Of a DNA stretch of 64,000 bases, positions 37,434 to 45,562 are shown one piece after another. The notes under the pieces are model-generated. The model ran no database searches and had not been told where the DNA came from. It worked only from the letters and a program-made list of their open reading frames with translations. A program made the position numbers and the translations under genes. This DNA comes from CAWEFA01 sp963851385. GTDB lineage: Bacteria; Bacteroidota; Bacteroidia; Bacteroidales; DTGW01. Positions within the stretch are counted from its first letter, which is position 1. Each line of letters starts with the position of its first letter. The stretch is taken from NCBI GenBank assembly GCA_963851385.1, contig CAWKPE010000021.1:62001-126000 (forward strand), read 5' to 3'.

Positions 37434-39050
37434 ATGGAACGTAAAAACCAGAAACTATTGAATGCCTGTGAACAAGGTAATTTGCTTAAAGTAAAAAAAC
37501 TTCTGAACAGATTTATTTTCAAACCTGATGTCAATTGTATGAACAAAAGTCAGGTACAACCTTTGCATTTTGCATGTGGTAAAAATGGAAATATTGAAAT
37601 AGTGCAATTGTTGATCGGGAAAGGTGCCGGGATTAATATTAAAACCGATATAGGCAATACACCTCTAATCCTTGCAACAAGTTGGGATCACAATGAGACA
37701 GCTAAATTATTGATCCACAATGGTGCAGAAATAAATGTAAAAAATAATGATGGTCAAACACCTTTACTTTTTGCTTTTGGACAAAAAACAGACATTGAAT
37801 TGGTCAAATTACATATTGAAAAAGGAGCTGAGATTAATGTAAAGAATAACAAAGAAAATACTCCTTTGATTCTTTCTTCAAGTTGGGATCTGCATGAAAT
37901 TACAAGGTTACTTATTGAAAAAGGAGCAGAAATAAATGTAAAAAATAATGAAGGAAGAACGCCTTTAATGTTTGCTTCCGGTAAAAACGGTTCAGTTGAT
38001 ATAGTGAAGTTGATGATTGACAACGGCGCTGAAATAAACGCCAAAGCAAACGACGGTAATACTGCTTTACATAAAGCAGCCTACTTCGGGAGAAATGAGA
38101 TTGCCGGGTTGCTGATCAATAACGGCGCCAACGTAAATGCTGCAAATTCCGAATCTGTTACACCTTTACACCAGGCGTGTTCTGAACCAGGGCCATTTGA
38201 AATGGCTGAACTGCTTGTTGAAAAAGGTGCAGATATCAATACCAAGACTAGTCTCGAAAATACACCCCTGATATTGGCTGTAAGCTGGGGTCATAAAAAG
38301 ATTGTGAAACTTCTGGTAGATAAAGGGGCAGATATAAATGTAAAAAACAAAGATGGATGGACACCATTGTTGTATGCATCAGGTAAGAGTGGTTCAGTGG
38401 AAACAGCAGAATTGCTCATTAATAAAGGTGCTGAAGTAAACGTTGTGGCTCCACAGGGTTTCACACCATTAACAATAGCAACAAGCTGGGGACATAAAGA
38501 TATTGTAGAATTGCTGATAAAGAATAAAACCAATGTCAACGCGGTAGATGAAAAAGGAGAATCTTCACTCAGGAAAGCAGAAGACAGAAAATTTAATGAC
38601 ATAATGAAGCTTCTTATTGACAATGGCGCTATAAGTTCTAAACCTGCTAAGCCCGAACCTTCGTTAAGTGAAAAGCTACAGTCAGGAATGGAATTTCTTA
38701 ACAGCGACAGTTTCAGGCAGGAAATCGAAAAAGCTAAAAGGGCCAGGGATCAGGCCGGAAGAGATGAATATAAAAGGCAAGGTTCTCCGGAATATGGCGC
38801 TTCGCATGTATGCAGTATGTGTTATAAGTCTGCTTATGGTGAAGAAACCATCTTAAGATTATTGAGAGAAGCAGAGATGACGGGTGATTTTTACAAGGCT
38901 GCCAAGACAGAACAACAAAGTGCATACCGTTGCAAACAATGTGGCAAAATATTTTGCAAAGACTGCCTGGAGAAGAAAGCTCCCGGCAATTCATACGGAG
39001 GTAAGTCGTGTCCCGTTTGTAATGGTTTGTTTGAGATTGTGCACGGATAG
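37434..39050 (+). CDS. Ankyrin-repeat protein with C-terminal cysteine-rich zinc-finger-like domain
   Basis: A 538-residue cytoplasmic protein with no signal peptide. About eleven to twelve ankyrin repeats fill residues 10-405, with regular GxTPLxxA and LLxxGAxIN motifs; repeats alternate between a 33-residue form with an HGHK/WDHN-type turn and one with GKNGS/GKSGS. A charged helical linker follows (KAKRARDQAGRDEYKRQ). The tail, about residue 459 on, has paired cysteines: CSMC, CKQC, CGKIFCKDC and CPVC, a layout like a FYVE/RING cross-brace. I know no such pairing in a characterised bacterial family. A TATATTTG element is about 20 bases upstream. Confidence 0.82.
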   Translation: MERKNQKLLNACEQGNLLKVKKLLNRFIFKPDVNCMNKSQVQPLHFACGKNGNIEIVQLLIGKGAGINIKTDIGNTPLILATSWDHNETAKLLIHNGAEINVKNNDGQTPLLFAFGQKTDIELVKLHIEKGAEINVKNNKENTPLILSSSWDLHEITRLLIEKGAEINVKNNEGRTPLMFASGKNGSVDIVKLMIDNGAEINAKANDGNTALHKAAYFGRNEIAGLLINNGANVNAANSESVTPLHQACSEPGPFEMAELLVEKGADINTKTSLENTPLILAVSWGHKKIVKLLVDKGADINVKNKDGWTPLLYASGKSGSVETAELLINKGAEVNVVAPQGFTPLTIATSWGHKDIVELLIKNKTNVNAVDEKGESSLRKAEDRKFNDIMKLLIDNGAISSKPAKPEPSLSEKLQSGMEFLNSDSFRQEIEKAKRARDQAGRDEYKRQGSPEYGASHVCSMCYKSAYGEETILRLLREAEMTGDFYKAAKTEQQSAYRCKQCGKIFCKDCLEKKAPGNSYGGKSCPVCNGLFEIVHG

Positions 39051-39507
39051 AATTATTAATTCAGAATCCTGAATGTCGCAGCGAAGCGGAAATCCCGACC
39101 TGCTGGGGCTGGATGTTTATTCCATAATTCTATCTTCGCAAAATTTCTTTCTTAGGCATTTTTTGCAATGAATTTCAATCCAAATTTTATCAAATTGTTC
39201 TATGGTTGTATTCAACAGTGTTGGTTAACTGGTAGGGATTTCAATGACTTTTGTAGTTTTCTACATTCAACTAAGATCATGGTCACTGGTTTTTCAACCT
39301 GTCATTTAAGAGCATCACTAATAACTAAATTTTAGCAATAATTGATGCAGGTTTCATGATACAGGATGTAGTGATATCGAGCTTTTTCTTGCATCCTGTA
39401 TCCTGTATCTTTTAATAAAAATTAAGTTTTTAGAAGTTCCCTTAATATTAGTTTGATTAAATTTGTATAATGAAACTTTAATTATTTTGCTTTTCAAAAA
39501 AAACTTT
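39051..39507. other. Intergenic DNA with an inverted repeat
   Basis: About 450 bases without a convincing gene. GATACAGGATG at 39358-39368 and CATCCTGTATC at 39392-39402 form an 11-bp inverted repeat with a 23-base loop. Related GATACAGGA-type sequence also occurs at 7760. TAAATTTG at 39458-39465 may be the -7 element for the TPR gene. Confidence 0.5.
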
Positions 39508-40014
39508 ATGAAAAGGACAATTATTATATTATCACTTGCATTATTTTCAATAATGATTTGCTTTGGTCAAACAAGTATAGAATTTAAGAATGAAGATAAC
39601 GCAGAAAGGGATAGCCTGAACTATATAAGAGCAATTGCAAAATGTACAAAAGCTATAGAAATTAAGCCTGATGATACAATTTCCTACTTCTGCAGGGGAT
39701 TTGCCAAGTTAAATCTTAAAGATTACAGGGGTGCAATATCCGACTTTACTGCAATCATAAAAATTGATTCAAATAACATTCATGCCTATTACCTGAGAGG
39801 AAATACACAGATAATAATTGGTGAATATTATGAAGCAATTAACGATTATACCCGTGTCATAGAAATTAATCCAAAGTATTCTGACGCATACTACAACAGG
39901 GGAAATGCAGAAATTAATTTAGGTCAAATGAACAATGGATGCCTGGATTTAAGTAAAGCAGGAGAACTGGGCTGTACGAAAGCTTATGAGATCATAAAAA
40001 ATAATTGTCAGTAA
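39508..40014 (+). CDS. Exported TPR-repeat protein
   Basis: A 168-residue protein. Starting at the ATG at 39508 gives a clean signal peptide (RTIIILSLALFSIMICFGQ); an upstream in-frame start would add 15 residues. Three TPR units follow, ending in DYRGAISDFTAIIKIDSNN and EYYEAINDYTRVIEINPKY, then YYNRGNAEINLGQMNNGC. It probably mediates protein contacts in the periplasm. It is the last clear chromosomal gene before the tRNA att site. Confidence 0.82.
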   Translation: MKRTIIILSLALFSIMICFGQTSIEFKNEDNAERDSLNYIRAIAKCTKAIEIKPDDTISYFCRGFAKLNLKDYRGAISDFTAIIKIDSNNIHAYYLRGNTQIIIGEYYEAINDYTRVIEINPKYSDAYYNRGNAEINLGQMNNGCLDLSKAGELGCTKAYEIIKNNCQ

Positions 40015-40105
40015 TGCATTTACACTGGCCAAACGTGATCAGGGCCGTTGGTTTTTTAGGCTATTATATACAAATAATAATTCATGTGAATTAAGAGGGA
40101 TTCTT

Positions 40106-40191
40106 AGCCACAAAGACTCTAGGTCTCAAAGATTCACAAAATATTATTTAACGTTTCTTTGAGTCTTTGTGACTTAGTGGCAATGATTTAC
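40106..40191. repeat. Imperfect inverted repeat (intergenic)
   Basis: AGCCACAAAGACTC near 40106 and its partner GAGTCTTTGTG..AGTGGC ending at 40191 are imperfect inverted arms. A third related run (GGTCTCAAAGATTCACAAA) lies between them. Such AAAGACTC-rich repeats are scattered between genes in many Bacteroidota; function is unknown. Confidence 0.5.
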
Positions 40192-40220
40192 ATTTCTTAA
40201 TCTTAATGCACATAATGCAT

Positions 40221-40242
40221 AAAAAAAGCCTTATTAAGGCTT
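40221..40242 (-). terminator. Terminator of the tRNA-Met locus
   Basis: Read on the minus strand, AAGCCTT-AAT-AAGGCTT is followed by a run of T. It sits just downstream of the tRNA 3' end, as a transcription stop for the original tRNA gene. Confidence 0.7.
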
Positions 40243-40251
40243 ATATTTTAG

Positions 40252-40298
40252 TAGCGAGGGGGAGAATTGAACTCCCGACCTCATGATTATGAATCATA
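40252..40298 (-). tRNA. 3' fragment of tRNA-Met(CAT), attachment site (attL)
   Basis: On the minus strand this is a complete anticodon arm (stem TATGA/TCATG, loop TTCATAA, anticodon CAT at 40291-40289). The T-arm is GGGAG-TTCAATT-CTCCC, followed by acceptor 3' strand CCTCGCT and discriminator A; CCA is not encoded. The 27 bases that should hold the D-arm and acceptor 5' strand do not pair with it, so the gene is cut at about 40298. The shared core with the missing right-hand copy should be these roughly 47 bases. Confidence 0.85.
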
Positions 40299-40407
40299 AC
40301 CGCACCTTTCTCTTGTTTGTCGTGTCACTTCTTTTTATCTATAAATCAATCATTTAAATCGTTTTTCATCAAGACATTTTTCCCTTTTTTGTTGTTTATT
40401 TAGCCTT

Positions 40408-40460
40408 TTGTATGTATATTGTATGTATCAAAATTTCTCACACATACGTTTGTAACATAC
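40408..40460. promoter_or_regulatory. Direct and inverted short repeats upstream of the integrase
   Basis: TTGTATGTAT occurs at 40408-40417 and 40419-40428 (11-bp period), and ACATAC at 40442-40447 and 40455-40460. They lie between the att site and the integrase start, where integrase arm-binding or regulatory sites would be expected. Confidence 0.45.
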
Positions 40461-40475
40461 TAAATATAAATATAT

Positions 40476-41706
40476 ATGAGCGTAGCAACAACTTCTATAA
40501 TTCATGATATTCGTATAAAAACGAAGGATAATACTTATGCTGTAAAATTAAGAGTAACCTTTGACCGGGTTCAAAAATATTTTCCTCTTGGTATACATCT
40601 TACGAAAGATGAATGGAAGAAAACACAAGACCCCAAAGCCCGTAAAAAATTCAAAGAAAACAAGCTATACTTTAATAAAATTGAAGAAAAAGCAAATAAG
40701 GTTATTAAAGACCTCGAAAGTTTTTTCTTTCCTGGCATTCGAAAAAAAATTCAATCAACAATCGACCACAAAGAAGGATTTATTCTTTTTAATTCAGGAA
40801 TATATTAATAAACTTAAGGCTCAGGAAAGACTTACGACAGCAGAAAGTTATACAAGCGCACTAAAATCGTTTAAGAGCTTTGTTTCAAAATCAAAAAAGC
40901 ATAAAATGCTTTTAGCTGACATTACACCTGAATGGTTGGCCAGTTATGAAAAATGGATGTGTGAGAAAGAAGCTTCAATGACTACTACAGGTATTTATCT
41001 GCGTAATCTTAGAACTATTATGAATGCTGCTATTGAAGATGGCAACTTCGACCGTAATTTTTATCCATTTGGTAAACGCAAATATCAGATACCTGCCGGA
41101 AAAAATATTAAAAAAGCACTTGATATTGCTGATATTAAAAGGATATTCGAATATGAGGCCAAAAATCAGGCCGAAGAAAAAGCAAGGGACTTATGGATAT
41201 TTAGCTATTTGTGCAATGGCGCAAATGTTAAAGATATAGTTAAGCTACAATATAATAATGTAACCTCAAAACATATTACTTTCATACGCTCAAAAACAGA
41301 ACGCTCTACAAAAAGCAATCAAAAACCTATTGTAATAATTAATTTACCTGAGATAAAATTATTAATTGATAAATGGGGAGTTAAGCCAGTAGCTCCAGAA
41401 ACTTATGTATTTGGGATAATCGCTGAATCTGATACTCCACAAGTTCAATTGGCTAAGATTAAACAAATAACAAAAACTATTAATAAGTACATGAAGAAAA
41501 TTGGGGAAAGTCTTGAATTAGAATTGAAACTTACTACATACTCAGCTCGTCACTCATTTGCTACTGTATTAAAAAGGTCTGGCGCACCGATAGAATTTAT
41601 TAGTGAAAGCTTAGGGCATAAAGATTTGAGAACAACTGAAAATTACCTGGATAGCTTTGTTGATGAAGCAAAAGAGACATTTCAAAAGAAACTGCTAAAT
41701 TTTTAG
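40476..41706 (+). CDS. Tyrosine-family site-specific integrase, one frame break
   Basis: It catalyses integration and excision of the element. The N-terminal arm-binding/SAM-like part (MSVATTSIIHDIRIKTKDN, LTKDEWKK) runs to residue 88. A break near 40727 in a T-run then shifts to FLAFEKKFNQQ and the core domain. The catalytic block TYSARHSFATVLKRSG holds the second Arg. GH and Tyr follow in LGHKDLRTTENYL. The usual first Arg is not seen: the aligned stretch is CNGANVKDI. CTnDOT integrase also lacks that Arg, which supports the relation. Intact length is about 409 residues. Confidence 0.88.
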
Positions 41707-41762
41707 TATTATTACTTTTCCATTTATGGTTCATGTAATACCCTAAGAATTACTATTTTTTT

Positions 41763-43868
41763 ATGACAACCTTGAATGACCCTAAACAAAGCATTGATAA
41801 CCATTTCAACAAGGCGTATCAAAATGCGTTACAGGAAGCTGAAAGGACAAGCAGTTTATATTTATCAACTTTGCACCTCGAAAGCCTTGATGATGAAAGT
41901 AAAATTACAACCTTACGAAATGCACTGAGAACAATTCAATCAGAAATTGAATCATTCTCAAATCCTGAATATATCTACAATTATAATAATAAGGAATGGT
42001 TAATAAAAGTGTATTCAAACAGGGTAATCTTTTTTGAAACCGATGAAACTAAACAGTTGAATGAAGCTTTCAGCTATGCGTTAAAATCATCAAAATTACT
42101 TACTGCCTACAATTCTATTATCGATAAATTCCAGCCTTTCACATTTCAGGCGTTCCTGGAAGGCGACAAGAATTTATTTTTTTATCAATATAATGAACGA
42201 CCCCCCCAGACAAGCTTTTCCGATTATTATAAATGCCGTAATTGGCAAAGTACAGAGTTAATAAAAGCTATTGAAGCAGAAAAAATATTCATGCTATCGC
42301 TTTTCAGAAAAGCATCACAGGGCAATGGGCAGTCTAAGAAGTTAATCAGCAATGAAAAAAAGTCTCTTAACGAATTGTTTGACAATAATTTACAATTATC
42401 TGATAATGAGTTTGTTGCAAGGTTAAGAAATATATATATATTCAATAATTCCTCATTTATAATTAAAGAACCAGCTTATTGGAAGGAATCTTTCTTTAAT
42501 GTTTGTAAGGGTATTTACGATTATTCAAAGTTTACACCACAATACTTATTGGATATTCAAAAAGCCTATAAGACGAATAATTCAGGTTTTCCGGTATCAG
42601 ATCCGCCAATCATTTTTTTATCCCTTATTAAATATGATGATTGGATTGATGAACTTTCAAAAGGTAATATTACACTGGATGATGATTTGAAAGACAATTG
42701 TGATGGACTGTATGTCGCCTCACACAATAGCGCAATAATTGAAGCAAAAGAAAAAATATCAGCATTTCAGGTCCGTAATAATCCGGACAACATGGAACCT
42801 GATGAATATAAACAAATATTATTAAATGAATTCCTGGTACTTCGTGCCAGGCTGAATGAATTGGATGACCCAACCTATTTTCAGTTGCTTGATAGTACCG
42901 ATGATTTAGAACCCTATTTACTTCAAAAGTGTTATTTTACAGGCCGTCATGAAATTGAAATTCGAAAACTAGGAACTGCTGTCAAGCTTTATGAAGAAAT
43001 AAATTTCTTTAGTTCAGAACTATCAAAACTTTTTGAGAAACAATATTTTAATAAATCTGATGGCCAGGCAAATGTATTACACTTGGAAATTCTGTCATTA
43101 CTAAATTCAATGGCTGTTGATACTGTACTTTATAAACGGACGTACAATATAATTCAGGATTTTTTAAAAGATATTGCAGCAAATTATAAACCTTTCTTTT
43201 TCATAATTGCTGACGTCAAAGAACGCTTATTTGAATTATTAGATGTAACGTTTACTAAACTTATTTCGGAATTGGATAAATTACCCATTGACCGTAAAAA
43301 CTATTATGTCCAGGAAAGACTTAAAGAAATAAAAGTTAACGAACTTGCCATACAAATTCATGGCTTAAAATTAGGAACCCTGACAAATCATTTTAAAGAA
43401 TTGTTAGTTGTACAGTTAGAATATATTAGAGAAGCAAAGAATTATTCATTTAACCCGATAAAAGCAATATTTGAAGTTAATGAACCTGTTGTATCTTCTT
43501 TCTCTTTTAGTTACAAGCTTAACAGCATTAATCCACTCGAAAAAATTTATTTAGAACTCAATAAACATGTTGATTTCTTGGATTGTGACCGTACAACAAA
43601 AGAAGATTTTATTGCTGTTTTCAATGCAGACAATCTGGCCAAAGTCAATTCAATTATATATATCAATTGTGAAACAGCCCAATTCAGGTATATTCTCGAT
43701 AAAATGAGTCCCTGGTTTACTGACCTATCTTTAGCTAAAATTGAACGCTCAAAATTATTTTATACAAAAAAGAATACTTTATTGACTGCTAATAATCTAT
43801 CTCGCAGCAAAATAGACAACCCCAAACAACAGGAAACTATTGATAGTATTTTCAGCAATGCGAAATAA
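41763..43868 (+). CDS. Large protein of unknown function, element core
   Basis: A 701-residue cytoplasmic protein, mostly helical with no signal peptide. I recognise no catalytic motif. The C-terminal 90 residues (SINPLEKIYLELNKHVDFL, FRYILDKMSPWF, KIERSKLFYTKKNTLL) recall the tail of RteC-type regulators of Bacteroides conjugative elements. An N-terminal stretch with LFFYQYNERPPQTSF also has that flavour, but the resemblance is from memory and weak. It lies between the integrase and the HTH genes, where excision or transfer regulators are often found. Confidence 0.45.
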   Translation: MTTLNDPKQSIDNHFNKAYQNALQEAERTSSLYLSTLHLESLDDESKITTLRNALRTIQSEIESFSNPEYIYNYNNKEWLIKVYSNRVIFFETDETKQLNEAFSYALKSSKLLTAYNSIIDKFQPFTFQAFLEGDKNLFFYQYNERPPQTSFSDYYKCRNWQSTELIKAIEAEKIFMLSLFRKASQGNGQSKKLISNEKKSLNELFDNNLQLSDNEFVARLRNIYIFNNSSFIIKEPAYWKESFFNVCKGIYDYSKFTPQYLLDIQKAYKTNNSGFPVSDPPIIFLSLIKYDDWIDELSKGNITLDDDLKDNCDGLYVASHNSAIIEAKEKISAFQVRNNPDNMEPDEYKQILLNEFLVLRARLNELDDPTYFQLLDSTDDLEPYLLQKCYFTGRHEIEIRKLGTAVKLYEEINFFSSELSKLFEKQYFNKSDGQANVLHLEILSLLNSMAVDTVLYKRTYNIIQDFLKDIAANYKPFFFIIADVKERLFELLDVTFTKLISELDKLPIDRKNYYVQERLKEIKVNELAIQIHGLKLGTLTNHFKELLVVQLEYIREAKNYSFNPIKAIFEVNEPVVSSFSFSYKLNSINPLEKIYLELNKHVDFLDCDRTTKEDFIAVFNADNLAKVNSIIYINCETAQFRYILDKMSPWFTDLSLAKIERSKLFYTKKNTLLTANNLSRSKIDNPKQQETIDSIFSNAK

Positions 43869-43881
43869 AAAACAGTAAGTT

Positions 43882-43945
43882 CTGTAAGATTCCTTACACC
43901 TTCCTTACAGCCTGAAAGTCCGTCCTTTCAGGCTTTTTTATTTTT
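43882..43945 (+). terminator. Terminator plus GTAAG/CTTAC inverted repeats
   Basis: GCCTGAAAG pairs with CTTTCAGGC (43910-43933) and is followed by TTTTTTATTTTT, a clear terminator. Just before it, CTGTAAG (43882-43888) is the reverse complement of CTTACAG (43904-43910), with extra GTAAG and CTTAC copies around them. The two hairpins overlap at 43910 and could be alternatives. Confidence 0.78.
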
Positions 43946-44009
43946 ACGGAGTAATTACAAAAATACAGGCCATGCATGGCTCATTTATTCACTTTAAAAA
44001 TGTAATAAA

Positions 44010-44312
44010 ATGAGCGAAGAATTAATTTTCCAGAAGCTTGACAGCATTGAACGAATGTTGTTAGAACAAAATCTTTTAAAGAAAGACGTTTTAAACCTCA
44101 TTGAAGCGTCACTATACCTCGATTTATCACAATCACATTTGTATAAACTCACGAGTACCGGGGCTATCCCATGTTACAAACCCAACGGGAAGAAGGTCTA
44201 CTTCAACCGTGCTGAGCTTGATACCTGGCTATTGAGAAACCGTCAAAACACTATTGCTGAGATTGCAGAAGAAGCCGACAGTTTAATATTAAAAACTGGG
44301 AGGAACAGGTAA
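44010..44312 (+). CDS. Helix-turn-helix excisionase-like protein
   Basis: A 100-residue protein of the MerR/excisionase-like HTH_17 type. NLIEASLYLDLSQSHLYKLTSTG forms the HTH and KKVYFNRAELDTWLL is the wing and end, a pattern used by DNA-bending excisionases and element regulators. An N-terminal helix (LDSIERMLLEQNLLK) may dimerise. The last base overlaps the first base of the next HTH gene. A third such protein is at 57354-57692. Confidence 0.82.
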   Translation: MSEELIFQKLDSIERMLLEQNLLKKDVLNLIEASLYLDLSQSHLYKLTSTGAIPCYKPNGKKVYFNRAELDTWLLRNRQNTIAEIAEEADSLILKTGRNR

Positions 44313-44620
44313 TGTCTGAAATTATTGAAACTTTAAACTCTCTTAAAAGCGATTTGAGTGAGATTAAGACTGCTATTTCAAAAATCAGTGATCCTGCAAA
44401 AAAATCAATTGCTGATGAATGGCTCGACAATCAGGATGCTTTAATGTTACTCCACATCAGTAAACGCAGCCTTCAACACTTACGTGATAGTGGCGCTCTG
44501 CCTCATTCCAGAATCGGGGGAAAGTTTTATTACAAAACCTCTGACATTAAGGAATTACTTGAAAAGAACTATTTCAGGTTCGGTGAAAAGAATCAGTCTA
44601 AAACTTTAAAATCCCAGTAG
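44312..44620 (+). CDS. Helix-turn-helix excisionase-like protein
   Basis: A 102-residue HTH_17 protein. DNQDALMLLHISKRSLQHLRDSG is the HTH and RIGGKFYYKTSDIKELLEKNY the end. A coiled-coil-like start (TLNSLKSDLSEIKTAISKI) precedes it. It overlaps the preceding paralogue by one base and is two bases from the primase-type gene, so it belongs to the replication/excision operon. In NBU-type elements, this pair lies just upstream of the primase genes. Confidence 0.8.
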   Translation: MSEIIETLNSLKSDLSEIKTAISKISDPAKKSIADEWLDNQDALMLLHISKRSLQHLRDSGALPHSRIGGKFYYKTSDIKELLEKNYFRFGEKNQSKTLKSQ

Positions 44621-44622
44621 TC

Positions 44623-45561
44623 ATGAGCATAACTAAAGAAAACATACTGTATAAAACACATTATGGTTTAAATATCTATGCCTATGTGTTACGCCAATTC
44701 CGCCCTGGTGAAGTAGTTCTAAAACTTTCGGGCAGGGAATGTTTGTGGATAAAGAACCCATTTACCAAGTCTGACAATCCAACTTTAAGAATCCGCTGTA
44801 TTGACAACGTTTTTATGTTTGAAGATGAAGAAAACCCAAAGTATAAAGGCGACCCGTTCGACTTTGCCACTTTGTATTTCAATCTTACAGGCGATGAATT
44901 ATTAAAAAAACTAGATGAATGCCTGTACCTCGATTTGGAAAAGATACGAAGCTTTTACAACAATAATAAGCAGTTGGTAAAAGCCCAGGAGATTCTATCT
45001 ACCGGTTCACAGGATACCAAAAACGTCATACCTGTTTTCAGCTTTTTTAATAAGCCTGTCAGAAATACAATTCCATCCAAAACACTCAATTTATTGGATG
45101 TTTACAAACTCATCAAGGGTAATAATTACAAGTTGGTCACGGACAAATTACGTGCTATTTCAAACAAAGTCGAAGCAAGGACTTTTAAAGCAAGCAATTT
45201 CGATTATGTTACTTTTTCCGGCACTTTTAGCAAACGTGAAGATAAAGCTCTTATTAAGCATAGCGGTTTGATTACTATAGATTTTGACCATAATCCAAAC
45301 ATTGAACAACTAAAAGCAGATTTACTAAAGGACGATTATTTTGAAACGGAACTGCTTTTTGTGTCCCCTTCAGGCGATGGTTTAAAATGGATTATCTCAA
45401 TTGATATATCTCAATTTAGCCATGCTGAATATTTTGAAGGCTTGCAGGGTTACATTTCGCAAACCTATAACCTTCAAATTGACAAGTCGGGCAGTGACAT
45501 TTCACGTGCCTGTTTCTTGGGCTATGACAGTAACATTTTCATTAATCCAAAATACTTATAA
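44623..45561 (+). CDS. BT4734/VirE-N-like replication protein
   Basis: A 312-residue protein. The C-terminal half carries SGLITIDFDHNPNIEQLK and LLFVSPSGDGLKWIISIDI, the BT4734/BF3469 pattern of primase-like N-terminal domains. The N-terminal half (ECLWIKNPFTKSDNPTLRI, GDPFDFATLYF) looks like a primase zinc-binding module, but the cysteines expected for a zinc finger are mostly absent. It ends two bases before the DUF3987 gene; in many elements both parts are fused into one protein. Confidence 0.78.
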   Translation: MSITKENILYKTHYGLNIYAYVLRQFRPGEVVLKLSGRECLWIKNPFTKSDNPTLRIRCIDNVFMFEDEENPKYKGDPFDFATLYFNLTGDELLKKLDECLYLDLEKIRSFYNNNKQLVKAQEILSTGSQDTKNVIPVFSFFNKPVRNTIPSKTLNLLDVYKLIKGNNYKLVTDKLRAISNKVEARTFKASNFDYVTFSGTFSKREDKALIKHSGLITIDFDHNPNIEQLKADLLKDDYFETELLFVSPSGDGLKWIISIDISQFSHAEYFEGLQGYISQTYNLQIDKSGSDISRACFLGYDSNIFINPKYL

Positions 45562-45562
45562 G

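Noticed and set aside
37754..38623. Minus-strand genes within the ankyrin gene
   Set aside because: These reading frames arise because the ankyrin repeats are open on the complement; they have no starts or families of their own.
40252..40325. Complete tRNA-Met gene
   Set aside because: The 5' acceptor strand and D-arm do not pair with the 3' half; only the anticodon arm, T-arm and 3' acceptor strand are present.
40476..40808. Separate 110-residue protein
   Set aside because: It is the arm-binding start of the integrase, continued in another frame after a T-run.
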